The position numbers and the translations under genes are program-made. Of a stretch of DNA of 64,000 nt, positions 51,963-62,228 are shown piece after piece. The stretch is from Psychrobacillus antarcticus (GTDB lineage: Bacteria > Bacillota > Bacilli > Bacillales_A > Planococcaceae), in NCBI RefSeq assembly GCF_029533155.1, contig NZ_JAIZDB010000011.1, forward strand, positions 22,725 through 86,724, read 5' to 3'. Below the pieces are notes generated by a model. The model saw only the letters and a program-made list of their open reading frames with translations. It was not told the DNA's origin and ran no database searches. Numbering within the stretch: position 1 is the stretch's first letter; each line of letters opens with the position of its first letter.

Positions 51963-53683
51963 TATAAATTCCTTTCCTGTCTATAAATATCCCATAGCTC
52001 CATGAAATCCCTAAGCTTATTTGCCGCAAGTGGTTTACTATAATAATACCCTTGAATGATATCGCAGCCCATATCTTTTAAAATCTTTGCTTGGTCCTTC
52101 GTTTCTACACCCTCAGCAACTACTTTAATATGCAGACGATGAGCCATTAAAATGATTGCTTCTACTATAGCTTGTTTATCTTGTAAGCTAGCTATTTGTT
52201 GGATAAAACTTCTATCGATTTTCAAATAATTAAGTGGAAATCTATTTAAATAACTTAGGGAAGAGTATCCAGTTCCAAAATCATCTATGGATATTTTGAA
52301 ACCCATTGCTTTTAATTTTATCAGTTTAACTACTATATCGTCTGAATCCTTCATAATTGTACGCTCTGTTAGCTCTAACTCCAATAGCTGCGGACTACAA
52401 TTATACTGCATAACAATTGAATTTATACGCTCGATAAAGTCATCTTGTTGGAAATGGAGGGAGGCAATATTAATGGATACCGGTAATATATGTATGTTTC
52501 CTCGAGATCTTGACTCCAGTATATCCAAACACACTTTTTCTAAAATAACCTCGCTTAGAGGAATGATAAGACCAGTATCCTCAGCAATAGGTATAAATTC
52601 AGCAGGTGAAACAAATCCTAATTTGTCATTACTCCATCTTACTAAAGCCTCTACACCAATTATTTCTTGTTTAGCTAATCCTATTTTTGGTTGATAATGA
52701 ATGAAGAAATCCTTATTACGGATAGCTTTTCTTAGTTCTGATTCCAAAACAATTAATCGTTTAGAATCTTTTTTCAAATCATCAAAATAAAATGCATATT
52801 GGTTTCTACCATTTTGTTTAGCAAAATACATGGCCTTGTCCGCCTTATATATTAATTTCTCTATATCTTTACCATCTTGTGGAAAAATACTGATTCCTAT
52901 ACTTGCAGTTATATAAACTTCTGTCCCACATACATGAAATGGTTTACTAAAAATCTTAGTAATATTCTTAGCTAGAAGTGCAGCATCTTTTTGATAGTCA
53001 ATATTCGCCCTAGAATATACAAATTCATCTGCGCCATATCTTGCAAAAATATCGGAAGGTCCGACAATAGCGTTAATACGGTTTGCAACCTCTATTAAAA
53101 TAAGGTCACCAACTTCATTTCCCAAGGTGTCGTTTATTCGTTTAAATCGATCTAGGTTTATAAATAAGATAGCGTGACTAGATCCCGAATTATTCACTTG
53201 GTTAAATAATAACTCGTTGAAAGAACTTCTATTAAATATATTTGTTAAAAGATCAATTTGTGTTAGTTCTTTTAGTTCCTTTGCAGTCTCTTTTTCTAGA
53301 GTAATATCCGAAAAGATTCCAAAATAATTTATTAACTTACCTGCTTCATCAAAAGTACTATGAATAGCAAGGGTTTCTGGATAGATCTCACCATTTTTCC
53401 GTCTATTCCAGATTTCACCTTTCCAAAATCCATTTGTGTGAATTTCTGACCACATTATTTTATAAAAGTCAGCATCCTGTTTTCCCGACTGTAAAATACT
53501 TGGTGATTTTCCATGTACTTCTGAAAACTTATATCCAGTAAGTACTTCAAATGCATTATTGACCATTGTAATCTGCATTTGTTCATCTATAATCATGATA
53601 CCTTCTAAGGTTGAATGGAAAATTTGTTCCATTAATTCAACAGAAAAAGTAGGTAGTTGTTGGGGTGGTTGTTGTTTTTCCAC
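51962..53683 (-). CDS. PAS-GGDEF-EAL cyclic-di-GMP protein
   Basis: A 573-aa soluble protein. A PAS domain (about 13-125: EGIMIIDEQMQITMVNNAFE, GYKFSEVHG) is followed by a GGDEF domain whose signature reads GADEF (RYGADEF), with no RxxD inhibitory site visible, and an EAL domain with EALVRW, SINIAS, LELTERTIM, IDDFGTGYSSL, LKIDRSFI, AEGVE and QGYYYSKP, all consistent with an active phosphodiesterase. The Gly-to-Ala change suggests the cyclase half is regulatory. The GTG start at 53683 follows GGGAGGTAAG. It is inserted between rlmL and rnpB, where B. subtilis has no such gene. Confidence 0.92.
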   Translation of the reverse strand: MEKQQPPQQLPTFSVELMEQIFHSTLEGIMIIDEQMQITMVNNAFEVLTGYKFSEVHGKSPSILQSGKQDADFYKIMWSEIHTNGFWKGEIWNRRKNGEIYPETLAIHSTFDEAGKLINYFGIFSDITLEKETAKELKELTQIDLLTNIFNRSSFNELLFNQVNNSGSSHAILFINLDRFKRINDTLGNEVGDLILIEVANRINAIVGPSDIFARYGADEFVYSRANIDYQKDAALLAKNITKIFSKPFHVCGTEVYITASIGISIFPQDGKDIEKLIYKADKAMYFAKQNGRNQYAFYFDDLKKDSKRLIVLESELRKAIRNKDFFIHYQPKIGLAKQEIIGVEALVRWSNDKLGFVSPAEFIPIAEDTGLIIPLSEVILEKVCLDILESRSRGNIHILPVSINIASLHFQQDDFIERINSIVMQYNCSPQLLELELTERTIMKDSDDIVVKLIKLKAMGFKISIDDFGTGYSSLSYLNRFPLNYLKIDRSFIQQIASLQDKQAIVEAIILMAHRLHIKVVAEGVETKDQAKILKDMGCDIIQGYYYSKPLAANKLRDFMELWDIYRQERNL

Positions 53684-53718
53684 AATTCTTACCTCCCTAT
53701 TACTTTATATAATAGAAA

Positions 53719-53740
53719 AGCTCTCCGAAAATGGAGAGCT
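53719..53740 (-). terminator. Terminator of rnpB
   Basis: AGCTCTCC/GGAGAGCT, eight pairs with a 6-base loop, then TTTTC on the minus strand; it lies between the RNA 3' end and the next gene. Confidence 0.85.
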
Positions 53741-53756
53741 TCTTAGTTATTAAATT

Positions 53757-54160
53757 AGCCACTCATACATTCAATAAGCCATGTTTTGTTTCCACGGTAC
53801 TCAAACGGCGCAATGCCTCGTACGTATGTGGACGGCAATCATCTATCTACAGATTAAATCTGTTCTTCTATCCGTTCAATTCCTTCAAGAAAATGCCCCT
53901 ACCATAATTTGGGTTTCTCACTCGTGGGGTTTACCTCGTTCCAGCTGTATAGTTTCCTATACAGTTCGTCACTGTGGCACTTTCAGAGATTGTCAGCCAT
54001 ATCCTAAGACTTAGGCCTTCATCCCGCCGTCAGCTACTAATAGCTGCCTTAGTTTATTTTTTCACTAAGCACGAACACTACATTCATCGCAGAATTGTGT
54101 GAGCATGGACTTTCCTCTACAATGTCAAGCATTGCAGCGATTGCCCGAATCTATAAGTGG
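53757..54160 (-). ncRNA. rnpB: RNase P RNA (type B)
   Basis: About 404 bases on the minus strand that match the Bacillus type B RNase P RNA. The hallmark words are TCGGGCAATCGCTGCA near the 5' end, GTAGAGGAAAGTCCATGCTC (P4/J), GCTGACGGCGGGAT, GAAAGTGCCACAGTGACGAA, AACCCAAATTATGGTAGG and the 3' GAAACAAAACATGGCTT. The ends pair: CCACTTATAGATTC with GAATGTATGAGTGG forms P1, which fixes the boundaries within a few bases. It cleaves the 5' leader of pre-tRNA. It has its own promoter and terminator and lies next to gpsB, as in B. subtilis. Confidence 0.95.
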
Positions 54161-54167
54161 TATTCCT

Positions 54168-54196
54168 AGTATATACTAAATACCAATGAGTTTCAA
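54168..54196 (-). promoter_or_regulatory. rnpB promoter
   Basis: Minus strand TTGAAA (54196-54191), 17-base spacer, TATACT (54173-54168); the predicted start fits the P1-defined 5' end. Confidence 0.8.
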
Positions 54197-54214
54197 TATA
54201 AGTAACTAATGTTA

Positions 54215-54511
54215 TTATTCGTACAATTTACTTCCGAAGACATGTTTTTCAAGATGTGAAAGACGCTTTAAAATATCAAAATTAGTGGCTCCCGTTTGTG
54301 GTGCAACAGCTGGAGTTCTTGTTGGGATTTCCTCTAGCTGTTCTTTCAGTTTTTTATTTTCTAACTGGAGTTGAATTACTCTCTTTTCATAAGCCTCGTA
54401 ATCTTGAATGATATCGTCTAAAAAAACATCCACTTCTTCTTGGTTATAACCTCTTAATCCTGTTTTAAATTCTTTTTCTAATATATCAGATGCCTTTAGT
54501 TTAAAATCCAT
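54215..54511 (-). CDS. gpsB: Cell-division adaptor GpsB
   Basis: DivIVA-like protein, 98 aa, which coordinates PBP1 and other wall enzymes between septum and side wall. The N-terminus [20 protein letters not shown] and [17 protein letters not shown] is the GpsB/DivIVA lipid- and PBP-binding domain; a coiled coil follows, then a linker rich in Thr/Pro and a short trimerising C-terminal helix ([17 protein letters not shown]). ATG 54511 is preceded by GGAAGGAAG; an in-frame ATG eight codons upstream overlaps that site. ponA, its known partner, is 5 kb away on the same segment. Confidence 0.95.
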   Translation of the reverse strand: MDFKLKASDILEKEFKTGLRGYNQEEVDVFLDDIIQDYEAYEKRVIQLQLENKKLKEQLEEIPTRTPAVAPQTGATNFDILKRLSHLEKHVFGSKLYE

Positions 54512-54548
54512 ATGGTATCTTCCTTCCATCTCCAATTCGCTACTCGTA

Positions 54549-55865
54549 TTATAGCATAACGTTGTCGAATAATGGAGTTTTTTCAGCCACTTTTATGCAC
54601 TTTTTGTTATGTCCTGCGGTTTCCCGGGAAATATTTAATTTCCGAATTATTCTCATTTCCCGCTTCATAAGTTCTCTTTTCAAGCGAGAATGCACGTCCA
54701 TATTAAGTTTTGCTTCATGTTCTATACATTGCTGCGTCATTTCGAGCGCTTTTGGGAAATCTTTTAGTTGATGTTCGAATAACTTGGCTAACTCAATGTA
54801 CACCTCTATACGATATTTCCCGGAAATCTCTTTTAAAGCTTGTCTGAAAGCTTGCACACTATCCTCGTATAATCCAGCTCTTTTTAAATGGAGACCTAAG
54901 AAATAATAAGCAATACTTGCATCTTCTTCTGAGAAATTATTTACGACAAAAGTAAACCAATCCACACTAGAATCCACCGTTTTTAAATCACGAAACCATT
55001 TACCGATATTCGTATAAGTTGTTGCCGTTTCTACTACTTCTTTTTCTTGAAGTAGCTCGACAGAGAGAATATACAGCGTAACGAGCGATAAAATATCCCA
55101 TTCATTATGCTTTAAAACCTTCATCAAGTTGATAGGATTACCACTTTTCACCGCATCGAAATATATTATTGGTGCAAGGTGACCAGGTATATCATTTTCT
55201 CTTATAAAACCGAGTTTCATTTCCTCTACCTGCTTTAGTTTAAAACGCTCTAATTCACCCTTCCAAATCCTTTTAGATGAATGCATTAAGTCAATTTGGT
55301 GATGTTGCTTTAATCGCGGTAGATTATTTCTATTCATCGTCCATCTTGTCACTAATTGGGGAAGGTCAAAACTTTTCCCGTTATACGTAATAAGCGTCTG
55401 TTCATTTACCCAAAAATCAGTTGCCTTTAAAAAACTTACCTCATGATCTGGATCTGCTAGCACGAATTGCGTTAGCAAAAACCCATTTTCTACTTCCTTC
55501 AACACACCGTTTAGGAAAATTAGCACTCCTGCACCTTTTAACCCGGTCGTTTCCGTATCATAAAAACAAAATGGACTTTCTTTTGCAATAGTTAGTGGAT
55601 GAGTTGGATAGACTTCCTGCATAAATGTTTTTGCCTGTTGTAGCTTATTAAGCCCAATATTTCCATGTATATGCTCCGAATGATAAAATGTTTCCTTTAC
55701 AAAGTAAAATCCTTGTTCATCTTTTATAAATTTTAGCCCCGCATCTTTCCATTGTTCAACATAAAATGGAAGCGCCATTTCTAACTCTTCCTTTATAACT
55801 TTCTCTTCTACTATCTTCTTTTTCACTAAACCCTTCATTTGCATTAACTTTTTTTCATACGACAT
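54549..55865 (-). CDS. mrfB: MrfB (YprB), exonuclease partner of MrfA
   Basis: A 438-aa DEDD-type exonuclease, the partner of the MrfA helicase in mitomycin C lesion repair in B. subtilis. The metal ligands are in [11 protein letters not shown] (Asp, Glu), [12 protein letters not shown] (Asp) and [10 protein letters not shown] (Asp). The C-terminal third has TPR-like helices (for example [20 protein letters not shown]). It overlaps mrfA by 11 bases, so the two are translated together. The gene order is as in B. subtilis yprAB. Confidence 0.92.
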   Translation of the reverse strand: MSYEKKLMQMKGLVKKKIVEEKVIKEELEMALPFYVEQWKDAGLKFIKDEQGFYFVKETFYHSEHIHGNIGLNKLQQAKTFMQEVYPTHPLTIAKESPFCFYDTETTGLKGAGVLIFLNGVLKEVENGFLLTQFVLADPDHEVSFLKATDFWVNEQTLITYNGKSFDLPQLVTRWTMNRNNLPRLKQHHQIDLMHSSKRIWKGELERFKLKQVEEMKLGFIRENDIPGHLAPIIYFDAVKSGNPINLMKVLKHNEWDILSLVTLYILSVELLQEKEVVETATTYTNIGKWFRDLKTVDSSVDWFTFVVNNFSEEDASIAYYFLGLHLKRAGLYEDSVQAFRQALKEISGKYRIEVYIELAKLFEHQLKDFPKALEMTQQCIEHEAKLNMDVHSRLKRELMKREMRIIRKLNISRETAGHNKKCIKVAEKTPLFDNVML

Positions 55866-58140
55866 GGCGGTCCACCTGCAATAAATGAAGTAACTTAATT
55901 ACTTCTCCTTTTAAATTTAGCTCTGCATCCTGTGCACCGATACATGCCGGGCAACCATTCATACAAGAACAATCTCCTACTTGCTCCGTCACTTTTGGTA
56001 TTAACTCATTCCAAAGGTCATACATTCTTTCAGAAAGACCAATACCACCTGGATAACTGTCATACATATAAAACGTGGGTTTTTCTCCATGAATCGATTT
56101 TACCTGAGGCACTACATGAATATCCTTCGCATCACAATGAATAAACAACGGGATAAAAGCATGCAAGGCGTAGGAAACTCCGGTCATTGCATCTGATAGT
56201 AACGTGTCTTTCCAGCCATCTGGTTTATCAAAACTAAACCATGTAGAGGAAGTATGCAATTCAATTGGCGGTAAATGGATTTGACCAGATCCTATATTAT
56301 CATGCGTATCAAACTTAATTTTTTTAAATATAGTTGGCTGTGCCAAAACAATAATGTCACCGAAGCGAAGCATACCAATGTCAGCTTCTTTTATTTTATC
56401 TTCGCTTAACACTTTTAACTCTATTGCTATATTGGCGTCTGTAAAATAATCGACATCGACTTCTCGAACAAATGCCTTCTTTTCTTCCCAATCTAATTTT
56501 TCTACTTGGAATTGAGTCCCTTGGTGCAAGTAAATAGCCTCTTCATGAAGCAAGGTCATCGCACTATATTGATCCATTTCACCAATAACCCTCGTTTTAG
56601 TTGGAATAGACTGATCAATAATAATGACATTCTCTTGAGATGCAGAACGTAAGCTAATATTGCTTGCAGGAAAACTATCGGACATCCAATGCCATTTTTC
56701 GGATGTCTTTAATAGAACTCCTTCACTTTCAAGAAATGCTAGTAACTCCTGTATAGAAAACTCAGCATACGAATCGGCAGATGAAAATGGCAGTTCAAAT
56801 GAAGCGCATTTTAAATGATCCATTAAAATAATCATATTATCTGGATGAATTCTAACTTCCTCTGGAGATTGCCCAAGAAAAAACTCCGGGTGTTTCACAA
56901 CATATTGATCAAGTGCAGTGGACCCGGCCACATAAATTATAAGTGCTTCATCCTGTCTTCTACCAGCTCTACCTGCTTGTTGCCAGGCACTCGCAATGTT
57001 CCCGGGATAGCCTGTCATAATACATGCCTGTAGCTGTCCAATATCTACACCTAACTCTAATGCATTAGTACTTACAACCGTTCTAATAATCCCATCCCGT
57101 AATCCCTTTTCAATTGTCCTTCTTTCCGAAGGCAAATAACCGCCTCGGTACCCGCGTATAGTTTGATCATTAATCTTTTTACTTACTAAAGATTGTAAAT
57201 ATGTCACAAGCATTTCTACGCGAACGCGGCTCTTCGCAAATACAATTGTTTGTATGCCATTTATATATAATTCCTGAGCTAAATCTCTCACTTCTAAAAT
57301 AGCACTTCTACGTACATTAAATACAGGGTGTACAATTGGCGGATTATAAAATACAAAGTGTTTTTTTCCTGCTGGTGCACCGTTCTGTCTGATTAATTCA
57401 TGAGCAGTATTCGTTAAATTTTCCGCTAACTCTTTAGGGTTTTTTATCGTAGCAGAAGTACAGATAAACTGTGGATTGCTACCATAGTATGCACAGATTC
57501 TTTGCAGACGCCTTATAACATGTGCAACGTGACTTCCAAATACTCCCTTATATGTATGGATTTCATCTATAACAATATATTTTAAGTTTTCAAAAAGAGT
57601 CACCCATTTTGTATGATGTGGTAAAATTCCAGAATGCAGCATATCAGGATTAGTTAATACAATATGACCTGACTTACGAATTTTTTGTCTAATTCCCGGG
57701 GCTGTATCACCATCATACGTATAACTTAATATTTCTTCCCCAGTTGCTTCAATCAATTTATTTAAATCACTTTTTTGATCCTGCGCTAATGCTTTGGTGG
57801 GAAATAAATAAATAGCCCGTGAGGTTGGATCTTCCATAATGGACTGGAGTACCGGGAGATGATAGCAAAGTGACTTACCAGAGGCTGTTGGGGTGATTGT
57901 TGTAAAAGACTTACCAGATGAAGCCGTATCGAAAGCGAGTCGTTGATGAATATATAACTGATTTATACCACGACTTTTTAGCGCATTTTGAATGGACGGA
58001 TGCATTGCCTCTGGAAAAGGAGCATAAATTGCTTCTTTTTCTTCGGTCGTATGAATATGTTCAATTCGTGGAAAGCGATTTTCATCTACTTTCCACGCAT
58101 CTAATAACTGATGAATGCTCTTTTTTTCAAGCATGCTCAT
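55855..58140 (-). CDS. mrfA: MrfA (YprA), DExH helicase for crosslink repair
   Basis: A 761-aa DExH helicase with a C-terminal zinc-binding domain. Walker A is TPTASGKSLCYHLP, the DEIH box is VIDEIHTYKG, SATIKNP is motif III, and QQAGRAGRRQDE is motif VI. The metal cysteines of the DUF1998-type domain are in CSCMNGCPACIG (about 726-737). With MrfB it removes mitomycin-type DNA crosslinks. It overlaps mrfB at its end and the YppE gene at its start by 14 bases, so three genes are in one unit. Confidence 0.95.
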   Translation of the reverse strand: MSMLEKKSIHQLLDAWKVDENRFPRIEHIHTTEEKEAIYAPFPEAMHPSIQNALKSRGINQLYIHQRLAFDTASSGKSFTTITPTASGKSLCYHLPVLQSIMEDPTSRAIYLFPTKALAQDQKSDLNKLIEATGEEILSYTYDGDTAPGIRQKIRKSGHIVLTNPDMLHSGILPHHTKWVTLFENLKYIVIDEIHTYKGVFGSHVAHVIRRLQRICAYYGSNPQFICTSATIKNPKELAENLTNTAHELIRQNGAPAGKKHFVFYNPPIVHPVFNVRRSAILEVRDLAQELYINGIQTIVFAKSRVRVEMLVTYLQSLVSKKINDQTIRGYRGGYLPSERRTIEKGLRDGIIRTVVSTNALELGVDIGQLQACIMTGYPGNIASAWQQAGRAGRRQDEALIIYVAGSTALDQYVVKHPEFFLGQSPEEVRIHPDNMIILMDHLKCASFELPFSSADSYAEFSIQELLAFLESEGVLLKTSEKWHWMSDSFPASNISLRSASQENVIIIDQSIPTKTRVIGEMDQYSAMTLLHEEAIYLHQGTQFQVEKLDWEEKKAFVREVDVDYFTDANIAIELKVLSEDKIKEADIGMLRFGDIIVLAQPTIFKKIKFDTHDNIGSGQIHLPPIELHTSSTWFSFDKPDGWKDTLLSDAMTGVSYALHAFIPLFIHCDAKDIHVVPQVKSIHGEKPTFYMYDSYPGGIGLSERMYDLWNELIPKVTEQVGDCSCMNGCPACIGAQDAELNLKGEVIKLLHLLQVDRHVV

Positions 58141-58510
58141 CCCCTACTTCCTTAATAGCTTGTACAATTGTTTCAAGCGTATACTTGGATGAATGGACAG
58201 ACGAAAGAAACCTTTTTTTGCTAGTACCTTTGTAATATGATTGCACGATAAACTGTTTCATGGATTCAAGTAAAGAGTCAATTTGGCTCGGATGGACATA
58301 TTTTGGACGTTTCAATTGAATCCATTTTCGAACCAATTGCTCCCATTCCAAACATATCTCGTCTATTTTATATGCATGTGGTTTCACATCTGTAAAAAAA
58401 TCTGGTTCTTTATCTAGTTCTCTATATAGGTGAAAACGCGAAATACATTCATCGCATTCTTTCATTAATTGGTTGCTAAGCTTTAATAATGACAAAGTGA
58501 TCCCTCGCAT
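58127..58510 (-). CDS. yppE: YppE-like protein (DUF1798)
   Basis: A 127-aa helical protein of the DUF1798 family, function unknown. The helix words LKLSNQLMKECDECI and EWEQLVRKWIQLKRPKYVHP, the latter followed by DSLLESMKQFIVQSYY, match that family. It sits between recU and mrfA, the same neighbourhood as yppE in B. subtilis, and overlaps mrfA by 14 bases. I use ATG 58510, which has a GAGGGATCA site. Confidence 0.8.
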   Translation of the reverse strand: MRGITLSLLKLSNQLMKECDECISRFHLYRELDKEPDFFTDVKPHAYKIDEICLEWEQLVRKWIQLKRPKYVHPSQIDSLLESMKQFIVQSYYKGTSKKRFLSSVHSSKYTLETIVQAIKEVGDEHA

Positions 58511-58570
58511 TCTAGTTATAGTTTAGCAAATTCACACTTATATTACTAGTTCTAAGCGAACGTACATTCT

Positions 58571-58726
58571 TCACATTTTATTTTCAATTTTCTCTAGCTT
58601 TCCAAGTAGCCGAAATGAGTTTTTACTAAAATCCTCTTCAAACTTATCTTGTTCGTCATTTAAACGGTTTTCCAGCAAAAACTCTAGCAATTCTAACTGA
58701 TCTATAAGTCTTTCAATTTTATTCAT
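58571..58726 (-). CDS. Small coiled-coil protein (51 aa), divergent from recU
   Basis: MNKIERLIDQLELLEFLLEN continues as a charged helix with heptad-like spacing to the C-terminus. ATG 58726 lies nine bases after AAAGGAGG; a longer in-frame reading upstream has no ribosome site. It occupies the position of the small yppF-type genes of B. subtilis, but I cannot confirm homology. No terminator is visible before the YppE gene, so it may be the first gene of that unit. Confidence 0.6.
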   Translation of the reverse strand: MNKIERLIDQLELLEFLLENRLNDEQDKFEEDFSKNSFRLLGKLEKIENKM

Positions 58727-58909
58727 AATTATATTCCTCCTTTTTAGAGGTATATTCGCTAGTTTTATATTCTCTCCTTCCTGTTTGACAAAGCATCTTC
58801 TTAATAGACAAAACAAGTGTTTACTCGACATTGTGGGGAATGAAACCTTATATAATAACTGTTCGTCTAATGTACTTGTGATAAACTAATAGCATAAAGA
58901 GGTGATTGT

Positions 58910-59509
58910 TTGGCTATTCATTATCCAAATGGTAAAGCGTATGTTCCGGTTATCCAAGCAAAAAAAGAAAAGAAAAAGGATTACTCTTTCAGTAATAGGG
59001 GTAAAACCTTAGAGGATGAAATAAATGATGCAAATGAATTCTATATTACTCAGGACATAGCTGTTATTCATAAAAAACCAATTCCGATCCAAGTCGTCAA
59101 AGTAGATTATCCCTCTAGAAGTAGTGCTGTTATCAAAGAAGCATATTATCGCACACCTTCTACAACTGATTTTAATGGGGTATTTAAAGGGAAATATATT
59201 GACTTTGAAGCAAAAGAAACGGAAAATAAAACAGCATTTCCTTTAAAAAATGTTCATCTCCATCAGGTTGAACATATGAGAAAGGTTTCTAAACAACAGG
59301 GAATTACCTTTCTTCTCGTCCGTTTTTCTGCATTAGAGCGTTATTTTTATTTACCCTTTGAACAATTAGCGTTATTTTGGGATAGAATGCTTACAGGCGG
59401 AAGAAAGTCTATTACCATATCAGAAATGGAAACACATGCAATAGAGATTATTCCAAGATATGCACCAAGAATTGATTATATAAAAATAGTTAATGACTTG
59501 AACGTATAA
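58910..59509 (+). CDS. recU: Holliday-junction resolvase RecU
   Basis: A 199-aa nuclease that resolves Holliday junctions and promotes RecA loading. The N-terminal basic arm (KKEKKKDYSFSNRGKTLED) and the catalytic core SSAVIKEAYYRTPSTTDFNG with IDFEAKETENKTAFPLKN (Asp, Glu, Lys of the PD-(D/E)XK site) are clear. Start is TTG at 58910 after AGAGGTGAT, as is common for recU. ponA follows 21 bases later and is co-transcribed, as in B. subtilis. Confidence 0.95.
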   Translation: MAIHYPNGKAYVPVIQAKKEKKKDYSFSNRGKTLEDEINDANEFYITQDIAVIHKKPIPIQVVKVDYPSRSSAVIKEAYYRTPSTTDFNGVFKGKYIDFEAKETENKTAFPLKNVHLHQVEHMRKVSKQQGITFLLVRFSALERYFYLPFEQLALFWDRMLTGGRKSITISEMETHAIEIIPRYAPRIDYIKIVNDLNV

Positions 59510-59530
59510 AGTGAAAGTGAGGAGACGTTT

Positions 59531-62173
59531 ATGAGTGAGCAAAAATTAACTCGTGAACAACGCAGAAAACAACTTGAAAAAAAGAAACAACCTAAAACAC
59601 CAGCTAAACTATGGATAAAAAGAATATTATTAACCATTGTGATTATTGGCGGGGTTGGACTTGTAGGTGGAGGGGCACTTTTCGCCTTCTATGCAAGCAG
59701 TGCACCAGAACTAGACGAAACTTCTTTAAAAGATCCAATTAGTCCTAAATTGTTAGATGCTAACGGGGACCTATTCGCTACAGTTGGTGCCGAAAGCAGG
59801 GAATATGTTCCTTATGATGAAATTCCACAACAAATGGAAGATGCAATCATTGCTACGGAAGATGCTCGTTTTTACGAACACTTTGGAGTAGATGTATTAC
59901 GTTTAGGAAAAGCAGTACTCGCTAACCTTACAAATGGTTTTGGAGATCAAGGAGCAAGTACGATTACACAACAGGTCATTAAAAATTCATTTCTTACAAA
60001 TGAAAAAACCTTAAAACGAAAAGCTCAAGAAGCATACTTATCCATTCAACTGGAAAGAAAATATGAAAAAGAAGAAATTTTTGAAATGTATTTTAACAAA
60101 GTACTAATGTCTGGAAGAATTTACGGTTATGGTACAGCAGCCCAGTATTTCTATGGCAAAGATTTAAAAGACCTTACATTAGACCAATTTGCAGTCCTAG
60201 CAGGGATGTCTCAGCGTCCAAATGCGTTCCATCCATTTAAAAATCCTGAGCTTACGGAAGATCGTAGAAATGTCGTACTGCATTTGATGAATCTCCACGG
60301 CAAGATTACAGAGGAAGAAATGAAGACAGCACAAGCGGTTCCAATAGCGGATGCTCTATTACCGGAGGATCAACGTGTTGCCACTCAAAACTCAAAATAT
60401 GATGCTTTCATCGATATCGTATTAAATGAATTAGAAGCAAATGGTGATGGAGATGCAATTTCAGAAGGAATTACAATCCACACTACACTACAACCAAATG
60501 CACAACAACAAGTAGAGAAAACATTAAATTCAGATATATTCCCTACAGAGGATATACAGTCGGCAGTAGCCATAATCGATACAAAAACAGGAGCAATCGC
60601 AGCAGTCGGCGGTGGAAGAAATTATGGAGCAGATCGAGGTTGGAACTTTGCTCAAGACATGAAAACACGCTCATTAGGCTCAACGATTAAACCATTGATA
60701 GATTATGGTCCAGCCGTGGAATACCTAGGTTGGTCGACCGGACAAACAATTGTTGATGAAGAAATTACTTACACAGGTACAGAACAAGTGGTACGTAACT
60801 TTGACGGTAAATATAAAGGGGCTATGACATTTAGAGAAGCGTTATATAATTCACGAAATGTTCCAGCAGTTAAAACACTCCAAGAGGTTGGTACCAAAAA
60901 TGCTGCAAAATTTATAGATCGTTTTGGTATTGATCTCGGAGACATTACTGAAAGTAGTGCAATCGGTGGTACATCAAAGTCAATGTCCCCTATTGAACTT
61001 GCGGGAGCTTATGCTGCCTTCGGAAATAGTGGAATCCATACCGAACCTTATTCCATCAATAAAATAGTTTATCGTGATGGAAAAACAGAAAAAAATTATA
61101 AGCCTGCTGCAAAAGAAGTGATGAAAGATTCTACCGCTTATATGGTTACCGATGTATTACGTGATGTAATGACAAAAGGTACTGGTAAACGTGCAGCAAT
61201 TAGTGGTTTAGATATTGCTGGTAAATCTGGAACATCAAATTACAGTCCAAAAAATATCAAAGAATGGGGATTGCCAAGCAGCTCATTTCCTGATGTTTGG
61301 TTTGCTGGCTATACAACAGACTACTCTATTGCAATATGGTCTGGATATGAAGATATGAAAACACCAATGACTACTAATGAGGAGCGCTACCTACCTCAGA
61401 GTATTTTCAAAGAAGTGATGACTAACATTAGTGCAGACACAGCAAATGAAAAATTCAAGAAGCCTAATTCTGTTGTGGAAGCTACAATTGAAAAAGGCTC
61501 AAATCCTCTTAAATTGGCAAGTGGATATACACCAGACGGACTTAAATCGACGGAACTATTCGTAAAAGGCACCGAGCCTACCGCGGTTTCAGAGGAATAT
61601 GAACAACTCGAATTGAATACTCCATCCAACCTTTCTGTGGATTATGATGAATTAACATCAGCCGCAACATTAGCATGGGATTTTGAACAGGAAGATTTAG
61701 AATCTGCAGTTCAATTTGAAGTCGCTGTCTCAGTAGATAGTGGACCATCAGAAGTAATAGAAGTAACCAACCAAAAAGGGTTAATCGTCCAAAGCCTGAT
61801 TCCAGGAAGTACGTATATGTTCAGCGTCACAGCAGTATCAGACGATATTCGAAGTGATAGTGCTTCTGTGCAATTAACATTGGATGCAATAGTGGAAGAA
61901 GAATTAGATGAAATTGAACCAATTGAAGAAGAGCCTAAAAACCCAGATGGCTCAAATAGTGGTAACGAAAATAATAATGGGAATAACGGAAATAATGGAA
62001 ACGGAAACGGCAATGGAAACAACAACGGCAATGGGAATAATGGGAATGGGTCAAATTCAGGTTCAGGAGATGAAACTGAGAATCCTGACGAAGGCTCTAC
62101 TGTCCCTCCAACAACTCCACCTGAAGGTACTGGTGAAACCGGAGAGAATGATGAGCCCGGTACACCTCCTTAA
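59531..62173 (+). CDS. ponA: Bifunctional penicillin-binding protein 1A/1B PonA
   Basis: Class A PBP, 880 aa. A basic cytosolic arm and one helix (about 28-52) are followed by a GT51 glycosyltransferase domain (catalytic Glu in TEDARFYEHFGVD, then GASTITQQVIKN) and a transpeptidase domain with STIK (SLGSTIKP), SRN (SRNVPAVK) and KSGTS. A fibronectin-III-like domain (about 690-770) precedes a Glu-rich and then Asn/Gly-rich tail. It polymerises and cross-links peptidoglycan. Downstream of recU and functionally linked to gpsB, also in this window. Tail base repeats are an expansion-prone track. Confidence 0.96.
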   Translation: MSEQKLTREQRRKQLEKKKQPKTPAKLWIKRILLTIVIIGGVGLVGGGALFAFYASSAPELDETSLKDPISPKLLDANGDLFATVGAESREYVPYDEIPQQMEDAIIATEDARFYEHFGVDVLRLGKAVLANLTNGFGDQGASTITQQVIKNSFLTNEKTLKRKAQEAYLSIQLERKYEKEEIFEMYFNKVLMSGRIYGYGTAAQYFYGKDLKDLTLDQFAVLAGMSQRPNAFHPFKNPELTEDRRNVVLHLMNLHGKITEEEMKTAQAVPIADALLPEDQRVATQNSKYDAFIDIVLNELEANGDGDAISEGITIHTTLQPNAQQQVEKTLNSDIFPTEDIQSAVAIIDTKTGAIAAVGGGRNYGADRGWNFAQDMKTRSLGSTIKPLIDYGPAVEYLGWSTGQTIVDEEITYTGTEQVVRNFDGKYKGAMTFREALYNSRNVPAVKTLQEVGTKNAAKFIDRFGIDLGDITESSAIGGTSKSMSPIELAGAYAAFGNSGIHTEPYSINKIVYRDGKTEKNYKPAAKEVMKDSTAYMVTDVLRDVMTKGTGKRAAISGLDIAGKSGTSNYSPKNIKEWGLPSSSFPDVWFAGYTTDYSIAIWSGYEDMKTPMTTNEERYLPQSIFKEVMTNISADTANEKFKKPNSVVEATIEKGSNPLKLASGYTPDGLKSTELFVKGTEPTAVSEEYEQLELNTPSNLSVDYDELTSAATLAWDFEQEDLESAVQFEVAVSVDSGPSEVIEVTNQKGLIVQSLIPGSTYMFSVTAVSDDIRSDSASVQLTLDAIVEEELDEIEPIEEEPKNPDGSNSGNENNNGNNGNNGNGNGNGNNNGNGNNGNGSNSGSGDETENPDEGSTVPPTTPPEGTGETGENDEPGTPP

Positions 62174-62183
62174 TAACATATAA

Positions 62184-62228
62184 AAAACTAGCAGGTCATG
62201 ACTACAGTCAGGACCTGCTAGTTTTTTT
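62184..62228 (+). terminator. Terminator of recU-ponA
   Basis: AAAACTAGCAGGTC/GACCTGCTAGTTTT plus inner TGACT/AGTCA pairing and a strong T-tract. The inner core resembles the hairpin of the GGACAGAC elements, but the flanks do not. Confidence 0.9.

Noticed and set aside
62184..62228. ponA terminator as a further copy of the GGACAGAC element
   Set aside because: The inner GTCATGACT core is similar, but none of the flanking arms of the element are present.
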